Of a DNA stretch of 64,000 nt, positions 23,501 to 33,594 are shown one piece after another. The notes under the pieces were generated by a model. The model did not search any database and had not been told where the DNA came from. It worked only from the letters and a program-made list of their open reading frames with translations. How positions within the stretch are numbered: the first letter of the stretch is position 1; the number at the start of each line of letters is the position of its first letter. A program made the position numbers and the translations under genes. Source of the stretch: Gordionus sp. m RMFG-2023 (Eukaryota > Nematomorpha > Gordioida > Chordodea > Parachordodidae); the NCBI RefSeq assembly GCF_954871325.1, contig NC_088777.1, positions 8,719,366 to 8,783,365 of the forward strand, given 5' to 3'.

Positions 23501-24530
23501 TGTCCCGTCGCTGCATGTTGCGTGTTCCTATAAGCTAATAAGAATTCGTTTAATCCTTCGTACTTGTTTGGGGTTGTATTTTTTTCCATAGCTGTTTTAC
23601 CCGTTCGTACCATGCGTTCTGCTTCTCCGTTGGAGCTCGGATGGTATGGAGGTGTCAGCACATGGTTTATTCGTGTCAAGCAATATTCTTTAAGTGATAG
23701 CTGGTGAACTGGACCGTTGTCCGATACCAAGGATTCTGGATATCCCCATCTAGAAAATATTTCGCCCCCCATAGTTCTTTCAGATGTGGTGGTGGTCATT
23801 CCTTTTACCTCCACCCATTTGGTAAAGGTGTCTACCAATATGAGCCATATTGTGTTTTTGAACGGTCCTGCGAAATCTATGTGAACTCTTTGCCAAGGTC
23901 TTGTCGGTTTCTCCCAATGATGATCTTGCATTTTTGGAGGATTGTTTGCCCATGTGTTACATGATTTGCATTGACGACATAGTTCTTCTATTTCATGGTC
24001 GATTCCGGGCCACCATACATATTGTCTGGCTAAACTTTTCATTCTGACGATTCCTTGATGACCATTATGTAATTCGTTTAGTATTTTTTTTCGCAATTCT
24101 GTTGGAATTATTATTCTGTCTCCTTTGTATAAACATCCGTCCTTTTCCCATAAATTGTTTTTGCACATTTCGTATTGTCTTAGTACACTGTCATCTTTTG
24201 ACTTGAATTGTGTTTTTATACTCTCCTTTACCTTTTTTAACATGTCGTCGTTTTTAAGTTTTTCCCGAATTTCGTCTATCGATATTGGATGTTCGTTTAT
24301 AAAATATACTTCTTCATTATGGTCTTTGGTTTTGTTTTCCATTGGGCATCTTGAAAGTCCGTCTGCCACTTTGTTTTCCTTGCCAGCTTTATACTTTATT
24401 TCGCAATTGTACCCTCCTAATATTAGAGACCATTTGAGCAATCGTGGTGACTATATATTTGCCGAACTTTTGTTACCAAATATATATATAAGAGGTTTGT
24501 GATCGGTCCATATTGTAAAATTTTGTTTTT
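20595..24530 (-). mobile_element. Ty3/gypsy gene parts, permuted order, fossil
   Basis: Gypsy-type parts lie within the 11.6-kb element. RNase H end and integrase (HHCC then D,D-type core) are at about 23.2-24.5 kb. CCHC knuckles of a gag protein are at about 22.2-22.6 kb (CELCGRKGHIGKNF and CHRCGFVGHIKRNC). Aspartic protease (LFDTGASIYIM) and the start of reverse transcriptase (LRLCADFRVTLNKW) are at about 20.8-21.9 kb. All read on the minus strand. A separate short plus-strand piece with a CCHC knuckle (CFICQSYGHLIKNC) is at about 20.6-20.9 kb. On the minus strand the integrase precedes the gag, the reverse of the normal order. The set is broken and rearranged, with many breaks. Confidence 0.8.
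23061..23178. repeat. Two-copy direct repeat between the gypsy parts
   Basis: AAAATCGATAATCAAAAATA through TTCCGAGAAAAA occurs at 23061 and again at 23135, period 74. It lies exactly between the integrase part and the gag part, where a junction must exist. Confidence 0.75.
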
Positions 24531-24588
24531 TTTTTTAATTTTTTTATTTTTCCCTAATAAGTGTTCACTGATCCTGGTCGGTCGGTAC

Positions 24589-24892
24589 CATTAAAATAAG
24601 TATAACTTTAATTCAAAATTACAACTCTTTTTTTTTAATCGTTTTTATTCAAATATATTCCGTCGAAAAGTATATCAAGTACCAAGTTTTTTTTTAAAAG
24701 TAAAAACTAATTCTTAATTATAAAACAAAGAACTACAATCTTTTTCCATATCCATCCGCGATATTTATCAATCTCCATAAATATGTAATAAACAATCAAT
24801 ATCTATATTATTTTACTAATTATCAACTATAAATTGATTGACATATATTTATAATGTTAAATAAATGTATTATTATTTGATAATATATATCA
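24589..24892 (-). repeat. Right inverted arm of the 11.6-kb element
   Basis: Reverse-complement copy of 13302-13600. Just inside it, minus strand, TGGTACCGACCGACCAGG looks like a primer-binding site. Just outside it is the target duplication ATAAC. Confidence 0.88.
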
Positions 24893-25284
24893 ATAACCTC
24901 ATGTTATACCACATTGGTTGTAGTTCTTGTTTTATCATTGGTTATAATCTTTAATTTATGAGGAAAACAAACTCGAGACATAGCCACATATAGCTGTCTA
25001 TGTGAAAAGAAATCAGCAGGGATAATAGAGCAATGGTTGATCAGACAAAATGGTATACTTTAAAAAAAATAGGATCCTTAAAAATTGTTATATTAATTTA
25101 GTTAAATATTAAAAATGAACTTTGTATAATTTTTAGTTTGTTAGACAAAATATTCATCGGAGATAAAAGGGCATGTGCGGAAAAGGATGCTTAAATAATA
25201 TAAAATTGTTTAAATTATAAAATAATATCATACTAAGTAATGTTCATTCTTATTCGTATAAACCGGGATTAATCGGGTATAATG
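24893..25284 (-). repeat. Tandem duplicate of Helitron helicase end and tail
   Basis: 24905-25004 repeats 25293-25384, the last codons of the helicase, then breaks off. 25010-25188 is a copy of the 330-bp tail unit and 25189-25284 repeats 13198-13301. So two Helitron tails lie in tandem, the first one truncated and hit by the 11.6-kb insertion. Confidence 0.8.
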
Positions 25285-25887
25285 TCATGATATCACATTG
25301 GTTGTAGTTCTTGTTTTATCATTGGTTATAATCTTTAATTTATGAGGAGAACAAACTCGAGACATAGCCACATATAGCTGTCCATGTGAAAAAACAGGAT
25401 GAGGTAAATAGATGGCAACTTTGTTCAACGTTTGTCCCTGAGCTTTATTAATTGTCATGACAAAAGCAGGTCTCACGGGAAATTGGCGGCGCTTAAAGAA
25501 AAATGGCAAGCCAGAATCTGTAGGAATTAAACTTATTCTAGAAATGAGAACTTTAGTACTGAGAAAACTACCAGAAACAAATTCCGCCTCAATTATATTT
25601 GATAGCAAAGAAGTTATAATCAATTTAGTCTCATTATTCAAACCAGAAGCAGAATTTAAGTTACACATTAATATTATAGGTACCCCGATTTTGAGTAAAA
25701 TTTTTTGAGGTGGTATTCCTGATATACTTAAAGAGTTTAAAAATTCAGTCGGATAAAACGTCGCTTCATCCTCGGTTATCGTTTCATCAGCACTTATGTA
25801 TGTAATTAAATCCCCCGGAATTTTGTTAATCAATTTAATATTTATAGAATCGACATCTACGTTTTTGGGGTCAGGATTCCCCGTCAT
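25285..25887 (-). pseudogene. Helitron helicase, C-terminal fragment
   Basis: A 200-codon minus-strand frame covering the last third of a PIF1-like Helitron helicase. In order: PKNVDVDSIN, LPGD-type IPGDLITYISADET, YPTEFLNSLSISGIPPQKIL, GVPIILMCNLN (motif IV area), the RRQFPVRPAFVMTINKAQGQ helicase motif V/VI region, and HGQLYVAMSRVCSPHKLKII at the end. In a Helitron this helicase unwinds donor DNA during rolling-circle transposition. The frame starts next to an oppositely oriented Helitron terminus (25879-25908), so the Rep domain and Walker motifs are missing. The ATG at the left of the frame is probably fortuitous. Confidence 0.88.
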
Positions 25888-25908
25888 TTTTGACGGGCTT
25901 TCTACTAG
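25879..25908 (+). mobile_element. Helitron-type 3' terminus, plus orientation
   Basis: Perfect hairpin CCCGTC-ATTTTT-GACGGG (25880-25897), then CTTTCTA and CTAG (25905-25908) followed by T. It is the same terminus as 12173-12200, inverted. It abuts the truncated helicase. Confidence 0.65.
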
Positions 25909-26308
25909 TATTTATTTAATTAGGGTTATATAATAATTTAAATAATAAAAGTCAATTAAGATTCAACTGTTAATGCTAAATTAATAGTTAATGAGTGATA
26001 TTGATTATTTATAACACAGAATTTGATCGCAAGCTGACATAGTGAAAATATAATTTATATGTATTTAATCTAATAATTAAAATAGTATTCATTTAATAAA
26101 AATTTAGATAGTCTTATTAATTTTTAAATAATAAAATTAAATCTATATATTACTTAATGGAATTATAAAAGAAATTATTCAGGGAGCAATTAAAGAAATT
26201 TATTTTTAGTTCAAGGTTATTAAGGAGTCGTTAAAAAAAAATTAGCTTGAGGGGGCTATTCAAATTTTTCAGGGGGCTCGAGCCCCTGTGCACCAGCGAC
26301 GCCACTGA
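25909..26308. other. AT-rich DNA ending in a transposon-like tip
   Basis: Nothing coding. 26288-26307 reads, on the minus strand, CAGTGGCGTCGCTGGTGCAC, similar to the Repeat A tip at 2303 and to hAT-type ends. GGGGGCTCGAGCCCC lies just inside. It may be the far end of the element that begins at 2303, but the flanking 8-mers do not match. Confidence 0.45.
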
Positions 26309-26518
26309 TTAAAAGGCTTATTTTGAACCAATTTAACAGCTAACTCAATATTTTAGCCAAATAAATATTGCCTAAGGCTCTAGATTTGTTAATAGATGTC
26401 TAGACCTTTGTACTATCTATGAGCAAAATCTTTAGGCTTGGGTTAATATTTTTCTGTGTAAATTTTTGAGTTAGCCGTTTTTAAAAATCGGCTCAAATCG
26501 AGCAGTTTAACAACACTA
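26309..26518. mobile_element. hAT-type MITE copy, left end eroded
   Basis: Related to 15914-16137. The right end reads CAGTTTAACAACACTA and the body shares CTAACTCAATATT and GAGTTAGCCGTTTTTAAA. The left tip is not intact and no duplication is seen. Confidence 0.75.
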
Positions 26519-26671
26519 GCTTTTACCCCTCTAAACCAAATTAATTGATATGCTATCCCACTATACCTCTCTCTATATCAAAATTAGCAAAAATAATAAT
26601 TGAAAATTTTTAAATTAAAATATTATACTTACCCCTTCAATAGCAATGTATTGGCCCTAAGTTGTAGGAGT
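26519..26671. other. Short AT-rich spacer
   Basis: Nothing recognised. Confidence 0.4.
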
Positions 26672-26861
26672 TCGTGTTGCTATTTAGCTCTATTTGAATC
26701 GATTTAAAAACGGCCAGATTAAGATTTCAGTCAAAATAATGTTATGTAAACCTTGATAGAATAAATGTGTGGACCTCTATTTGCTCAATCTCGATGCTTA
26801 CATAATATTATTTAGGAAGGATGTTTTTAAAAATCCACTATATTCCAACTTTTTAACACTA
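26672..26861. mobile_element. hAT-type MITE copy, diverged
   Basis: Ends TCGTGTTGCTATTTAGC and CTTTTTAACACTA. The body shares AACGGCC.GATTAAGATT and AATAATGTTATGTAA with the element at 31052-31272. Flanking 8-mers (GTAGGAGT and GTAGATGA) agree only in part. Confidence 0.65.
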
Positions 26862-27778
26862 GTAGATGAGCCTGTTATTTAGATCCATCATAGGTATAGC
26901 CAGGCTTTCTTAGTTAATATATTCTCATAAAATATTATTGCAATATAGAAGATTAATTTTAATAAAAGATATTATCTTTATTTAAAATACAAGAAATTGG
27001 TTAAAAGATTATATCAATATATAAGCCTGGAAATATATTTTCTTAGTTTATATAAAATATAATAAATTACATATATATATAAATATACATTAATATCAAA
27101 ATGTAGTAATAATTTATTCCAAACAAGTATAAGAAATTTCTTTATAAAAAGTAAATAGACATATAGTTGATATACAATATTAGGTAAACAGACATATTTG
27201 ACAATTATAGAATATATTACAGTTAATAATTTAATAAACCTTATTAATCAATGTTTTTGATAATAAATATAAGCAACCATTTGCATTCAATTCTTTTACG
27301 CCATCTATTTATTTTAAATAAATAAATGATATCAAAAATAAATCAATGGATGTACCTTATTAGTGATACTGAAATATATAATTATTTTTTTCATTAACAT
27401 TCTTTAAAAGATATTTCTGATGTCCTTATCAATATTCAATAGTCTTCTGTAAAATATAATTCCCTATTGGTAAAAATTATTTGATTGTCATACGATAAAA
27501 TCACGTCTATGAGACCCATACACAGATAAAAAAAATCGAAGGATGCAGAAATGGGGTTAAAGAAAGGTAAAAGATTTTAGTAAAATATTAATATTTATAA
27601 AGAAAATCAAATCTAAATTAGAAAAAAATCTAATTTAAATAGAAATATAATATAGATTAGTAATAAAATATTATAAAAGTTAAAAATATTAGCAAATATT
27701 AATAATTAAAATAAAATAAAATAAGTAATTGGTAAAGATATCCATTGTTGGTGTCTTTATTTCTGAGGCAGAAGATTC
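26862..27778. other. AT-rich spacer with the right arm of a distant inverted repeat
   Basis: 27115-27330 is the partner of 7560-7790 (see that entry). The remainder shows no gene. Confidence 0.45.
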
Positions 27779-28245
27779 AAATTTTAAGGAGGTTTGTTAT
27801 TTATTTATATGTGGCTTTTATAACTCTAATATATATATATGTAAATATACTAACACATTATTTTTTTTGTTTGCTTAATAAGGATAACGCTTATTTCTTT
27901 TTCACAAATATATTTGAACGGTTTCAATATTAATTTAAGTTGTTACTTTTAGTAACCACGAGAGAGCAAATTTAAAAGAAGATGCCCTAGAATGATAAGA
28001 TTTTTTCCGTCAATTTTAAGGAGGTTTGTTATTTATTTATATGCCGTTTTATAATTCTAGATATATATATATATATATGTAAATATACTAACACATTATT
28101 TTTTTTGTTTTCTTAATAAGGATAACTTTTATTTCTTTTTGACAAATATATTTGAACGGTTTCAATATTAATTTAAGTTGTTACTTTAAGTCACGAGAGA
28201 ACATTTTAAAAAAGAAGATGCCCTAAAATCCTATTTTTTTCGTCA
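27779..28245. repeat. Tandem duplication, ~234-bp unit
   Basis: Two copies (27779-28012 and 28013-28245) share AATTTTAAGGAGGTTTGTT, TTTGAACGGTTTCAATATTA and AGAAGATGCCCTA. They differ by small changes and TA-repeat length. Confidence 0.9.
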
Positions 28246-28628
28246 AAAAATATTTAACGTATATAAACTTATCTACCATTATTATGTTTCTTCCTTTATT
28301 TGGAAAATTTTTTTATAATTTATATTATATAATCATAATAACAATAATTAGTAAATTATTTTTTTTATAATAGATTTAAAACCTTGAAACCTATTTCTAA
28401 AAAAAAATTTTTGATCATCTAACTACCGCGAATATCGAGTGAGTACAAAATATTGACAATTTCTAATGCACAAATTAAAATATAATTAATTATAAAATAC
28501 TACATATCTGCATATAAATTATTATAAAATAAATATCTCTAAAAAGAATTTATAAAACTTAGAAATTTTTTAGCATATCAAATTTGATATATAAATTTAA
28601 ATTATATTTTTCTAAGAAGAGAGGAAAT
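28246..28628. other. AT-rich spacer, nothing recognised
   Basis: No coding or repeat signal seen. The last eight bases, GAGGAAAT, are the left target duplication of the next element. Confidence 0.4.
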
Positions 28629-29678
28629 CAGGGTTGGCAGGTCAATTGACCGGTCAATTGAGAGAAGGAAAAATGTTATAGGTGAATAACTGTATTTATT
28701 TAATGAACTAATATGTATTTAAAGCATATTTATCTATCTAATTTATTTACAAATTATTTTAAAATATATTTGTATCATCTAGACATCGATTTAATTATAA
28801 TTTTATATAAAATTTTCATATTAAAATTAAGAATTTTTCTCATTATTAATTTGATTGAATTTAAATATATAAATAAATATAAAAATTTAACTTAAGCATA
28901 GTTTGAGAAAATTGCTAATTGCCAATTTATATTACATTATGTACAATTATCCAAATAAGATGGGCATCATCAATAAAATATAATGAGCCAATATAAATAT
29001 ATGCAACAAAGCTCTGAAAGCAGCTGTTGAAGAAGTTGGATATTTGTCCGAGAGAATTTACCAATAATATATAATATATTAAATTATATATTTTATACAA
29101 AAATTTTAAAATTTTAAACTATTCATAAAATCATTTAGCTATCTTAACCTTGGCTCATGTAAAAAATGATATGCTTAATTTAGAAAACACATAATACAAT
29201 CATCTTAAGTTTAATGAAGCATATGTCATAATACAAAAATTAGTCGTTTCATAAAGAGATGATCATCAAAATATTTTAAGTGATCATAAATTTCAGAAGT
29301 AAAAGCGGCGTATAGCCAAAATACCAGTAAAACAATCAGATTTTGGGCTCAAGTTGTTGTAATGGGCTTTGTTCACTTTTAATATTAAGAGAAATGTCTA
29401 AAAAATCAGATTGAAGATCTCGACAACCAGAAAATTGGTAGGAGTATATCATAAAAAATGTTAAAAAAAATAAGAATGAATATAAATTAGAACAAGGTTT
29501 TGCCATGGAGAGCGAAACATTAATTATATAATTTAAAAAATAATTTAATATACATACATTTTTTACTATTATATATAAAATAGAATTAATATTATCCTAA
29601 AAAACATTTATTTGAATTTGACCATATTGACCGTATTTGACCATATTTGATATTTGACCGGTCAAATGCACATCCCTG
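28629..29678. mobile_element. hAT-like non-coding element, 1.05 kb
   Basis: The left end CAGGGTTGGCAGGTCAATTG and the right end (minus strand) CAGGGATGTGCATTTGACCG share a CAGGG tip and a TTGACCGGTCAA core. Flanking octamers GAGGAAAT and GAGGAAGT agree in seven of eight. Tip and 8-bp duplication fit hAT. No transposase is visible between the ends, so it is non-autonomous or decayed. Confidence 0.8.
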
Positions 29679-31051
29679 GAGGAAGTACATATTAATTACA
29701 AAAATATTCTTAATAATTATTGCATATATATAAATTTCCAAAATATTTTGTAAATAAAAATATGAGGTATCTAAAAATGGTAAAAAATATAATTAAAAAG
29801 CATTATAAATTAATAATGAAAATTTAATATTATGGGATTGAGTTATTTAATGATAATGATTTCATAAGTGATTGGTGTTATCTCCGTGTATATTAAGAAG
29901 GACTAAGACCCAACTAATCTATTTTCGGATATAGTACTTTTAGTAATATTGTTAAATAGGTTTTTAGCTTTTTTAAATGTTGCTACCAGAAAAAATATTA
30001 TTTGGGCATCTATTTGAGAAATTTTTAATCTTAGGAAATAATTTTCTATTTTTAAAAATTAGATTAAATCAAGCCATTTAACAAAATTTATAAGTTATGA
30101 TTTTCTTGTTAAAGAAGTAGGTTTATTCATTGCTAGACTAGTATATAATAATATTTATACCTTATAAAAATAGTCTTAGAAGTGTTTGAAATTATGCAAA
30201 GCATTTATATATTTTTTGGAACATTAACAATCCTATAAAACTTTTATATCATAGTTTTCATTCGGCTAGTATTACGTCATGAGTTATTTAACATCCTCAA
30301 AATAAAAATCTATCAAATATTTAATTTTTTCTCTAACAAGATTAGAAATAGATTTGGAAGGATTTTGCGGTAATATTATAGAGTTGCAAGTGCTGTATTA
30401 TTTATTAAGAACCTTTCATTTATTTTAATTGTAAAAGTATCTAAGTGAGGGATAAAGGATTTATTTTTTGGTGTTCTTCGACTACCCTATACTAATACTG
30501 AAACGATGGTTTGCATTGCTGCTAGTCGAGGTAGATATTAAAAAACATTTACTTTTGACTCAACAATGACATAATTTATTGAATTTGTTATCTACATTTC
30601 GTCCCCTAATTTCCTAAATTTCTAATATAATGCTCTAAGCTATTCTAGATGTCATTTTTTTGAAATATTTTAATTTAGTTTTAGAGTAAAAAAGTTGTAA
30701 ATAATTTAAGAAATTTTAAAATGTTAGATAAATATAAAGCCAAGTTAATTCATAGAATAATTTAGTAGCATATATATTTCTGAAGTTAATTTAATAAATA
30801 ATTCAGGAATTTATGCAATAATATGTAGTATCAGTAATATTTCTAAAAAAATATTTTAGCCATCATATAGAGGTTTTGCTTTTTTTATGGGGGGGGATCT
30901 CTTTGCCCCTCCCCTGCCGCCAACGCGCCTTCATTTAGATCTAAATCTGTCTTGTCTTTTAAAGCCAAATTAGTCTTGCCACGATGTGGATTACAATTTT
31001 ATAAATAGTCAATTTAATTTTAAATTTTAAAATGAAAAGCTTTATGTCAGA
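29679..31051. other. AT-rich spacer with a degenerate MITE
   Basis: 29938-30093 (TAGTAATATTGTTAAATAGG ... CCATTTAACAAAATTTA) looks like an eroded member of the AGTGTTGTTAAA MITE group. A G/C-rich patch near 30885-30930 (GGGGGGATC, CCCCTGCCGCCAACGCG) resembles a transposon tip. No gene is seen. Confidence 0.45.
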
Positions 31052-31272
31052 TAGTGTTGTTTAAAAGCCAGATTCGGGTCGATTTTTCAAAACGGCCCGA
31101 TTAAGATTATAACTAAAATAATATTATGTAAGCATTGAGATTTGGCAAGTAGATGTCCAAGCATTGCCAGCTATGTGCAAAATCTTTTGGATTACATAAT
31201 GTTATTTTGGTTATAATCTTATTCGGGCCGTTTTTTATAAATCGACCCGAATAGGGCTTTTTAACAACATTA
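31052..31272. mobile_element. hAT-type MITE with perfect target duplication
   Basis: 221 bp. Ends TAGTGTTGTTTAAAAG and CTTTTTAACAACATTA. Long subterminal palindrome (TTCGGGTCGATTT / AAATCGACCCGAA). Flanked by ATGTCAGA at 31044-31051 and 31273-31280. Confidence 0.92.
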
Positions 31273-31280
31273 ATGTCAGA

Positions 31281-33594
31281 TTATAAATGCATTCTAAATT
31301 TTTTGAATCTTTATTATCAGTAAAATAAATTAGTGCCAGAACTATTAGCTGCCCTTGGAATATTTTATAAAATAATGTAAACTGAAGTCGATGAAGAATT
31401 GAAAAACGAGATTAATGTATATTCAATGTGATTAAGTTATTATTTAGTAAAGTTAATGATAACTCTTAAATAAAATATAATTTGGCTTAAAAAAAAATAT
31501 AGAAATTTTACTATATGATAGAGTTTTGTTTGAATACGATAAACACCCTTCAAAAATTATTGCAAGCAATTATGTCAAATACTGTAATTCATTAAAACGT
31601 GTTTTAGTATGTCAGATATATAAAATATAAAAGTAAGTAATCAAAAATATGCAGATCAAAATTAATATTTATTTTAATATATTATTAATAGTCATCATAT
31701 AAACATAATTCACCGGGGACAGGGAAGGAGGTTACCAATCCGGAAATGTGACAGTTATATACGACACAGTTTTCCCGACTTTTAGCCGGATTCAACCATT
31801 AGTATCTTTAATTTATATACTTATTTTATCTATCATTGTTATTTTAATATTGTTTATCTAATTATTAATTACAACTTCTAATAAAACTAATTAGAATTTT
31901 GCAGAGTTTTTGAAGCATCGCGATACTGTACTGTATCGGTGTTGGTTCAGAAACACTTGCTCATTTTGTATTACAATGTCCCGTCGTCATATAGTTAATT
32001 CCTATAAAATATAAAAAAAATCTGATTTTACATAATAAAAACATATTTTAATTCTTTATTTAATTAAATAAATTAAACAATTTAATTTCTTTTTTATGAA
32101 TTTTCACTGGTTTCTTTTGAGTAAATATACCCATCTATATTATATTATATTTTATTCTTTATTTTTCTTTGCAAAATGTTTAAAAATATAAGATATATTT
32201 CGATTTCACATAAATTATAAAAAAAAAATTATAAATTGTTTATTATTTGAGTAAATTGATTTAATCAAATAATTTTTTTTAATCTTAATTAAATATAAAT
32301 TCAAAATTATTTGATAAAAATTATTAAAATATAAAAAAAAACTGTTTTTTTATCGACAAAAGGTAACGATTTCACTATTTTAGATAACATTTCCCATATT
32401 TAGACAATTATTTTTAGTAAAATATTTCAGCGTACCAGTTAAACATTTATTTAGTATCGGTAAAAAAATTTACCGATATGGATTAGGGTGAGAGGGGAGG
32501 GGGAGTGTTGCCTTGTTAAAAACTTCTGAAATGTTATTAAAATCAAGTAAAATTGTGTTAATTTTTATTTGTATATTATATATATTGCTATTTTTAATAA
32601 CAGATGTATTTGTTAAATAGGAATAAATTATCTCCAAATATGTATAGAAAACGTATTGATTTTTTATGTAATAGATCGTAAACAAAAGTGACTATGATCG
32701 TAGGACATATTTGCAAAAGAGAGAATTAAAAACATATAGAAGTTATGGAATCAGGATACAGTCACATGTCTGAATAAATGTAGAAAGAATGTATTCTCTT
32801 ATAGTTTAAATATAAAAAATAGCTTAGAGTGGTCTTTTTAATGGTCTCATTTTAAAGATTTTTATCATATTTTAAATTTGTAAATATTCTTTCATATATA
32901 AAAATCAAGCAGAAATTTAAAGGCCTTCCAATATTCAATACCTGGTTGAGCCGTAAAAACTTTAAATATGATCAACAACATCTTAGTAAAATTTGATTAT
33001 AGTAGTACTTTTTATTTTTATTATATTATTTTAATGGCATATTATTTCCTTCATATAAAAATTAAAACGCTCAGAATCTTTTTACTAATTGCTCAGAATT
33101 AAAGAATACTTTTTCCTTGATTTTACTCAAAAGCTTCATATATATTTATGAGCTATTCATTCAATAATCTGAACATTTTCGTTTCATACCCGAGCAATTA
33201 GTTATTTTTATCTGAGCATTAAGAAAAAATTTTGAGCATTCAATATCTTTTCTAAACCATAAGTTTTTATTCTGATAGCTTAGGGATTTTTTTTCTTAGC
33301 ATTTTATTTTAATTCTGGGAGATTATATAGGAGCATTAAATTCAATAAATCACGTGCCACCCAACACAAATTTTATTCTTGGGCAAGCACGTAAAATAAA
33401 TTTGAGTTTAAAAAAATATGAATTCAATTTAGATAATAGGTTTTATATCCTATTTATTTAAATTTGTATTCATATCTAATATTAAAATATACCTAATTAT
33501 AGAATGCCAATCATTTATTATCACCCATTTCTTAAACTTATAGAATTGTCAATCCAAACGTTTCGCTTAAAATTGCGAACCTGAATCTTTGAAG
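31281..33594. other. AT-rich intergenic DNA upstream of REXO1
   Basis: About 31905-31997 (+) may hold a scrap of a LINE zinc-knuckle (GVGSETLAHFVLQC, like the E-T-x-x-H-x4-C block of RVT-type fingers). At about 33060-33330 the heptamer-like motif GAGCATT/GAGCAATT and its complement recur at least seven times. A CACGTG E-box lies near 33352, about 240 bases before the REXO1 start codon. No TATA box or initiator can be picked out reliably from such AT-rich DNA. Confidence 0.4.

Larger units (their letters stand above)
13302..24892. mobile_element. Fossil element with inverted ~300-bp ends and gypsy parts
   Basis: Both outer ends start with the same TGATATATATTATCAAATAA, facing outward, and the arms (13302-13600 and 24589-24892) are inverted copies differing at only a few positions. 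It is flanked by ATAAC on both sides (13297-13301 and 24893-24897). Removing it joins two sequences into the arrangement seen intact at 25189-25390, which supports a true insertion. It holds Ty3/gypsy parts (about 20.6-24.5 kb), plus a nested Merlin and LINE. TG...CA ends, a 5-bp duplication and a TGGTACC sequence just inside the right arm fit LTRs, but normal LTRs are direct, not inverted. The parts are also in permuted order. It is broken in many places. The arms' similarity suggests a fairly young insertion. Confidence 0.7.

Noticed and set aside
13302-24892. Polinton or Ginger-type element because of the long inverted ends and integrase
   Set aside because: No capsid, DNA polymerase B or ATPase is seen; the integrase part is attached to RNase H of ordinary gypsy type; the duplication is 5 bp, and Polintons make 6.
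31760-31800. REXO1-like exon (VIYDT-type reading)
   Set aside because: Only about five residues resemble the nuclease; no splice logic; the true matching exon is at 41640-41826.
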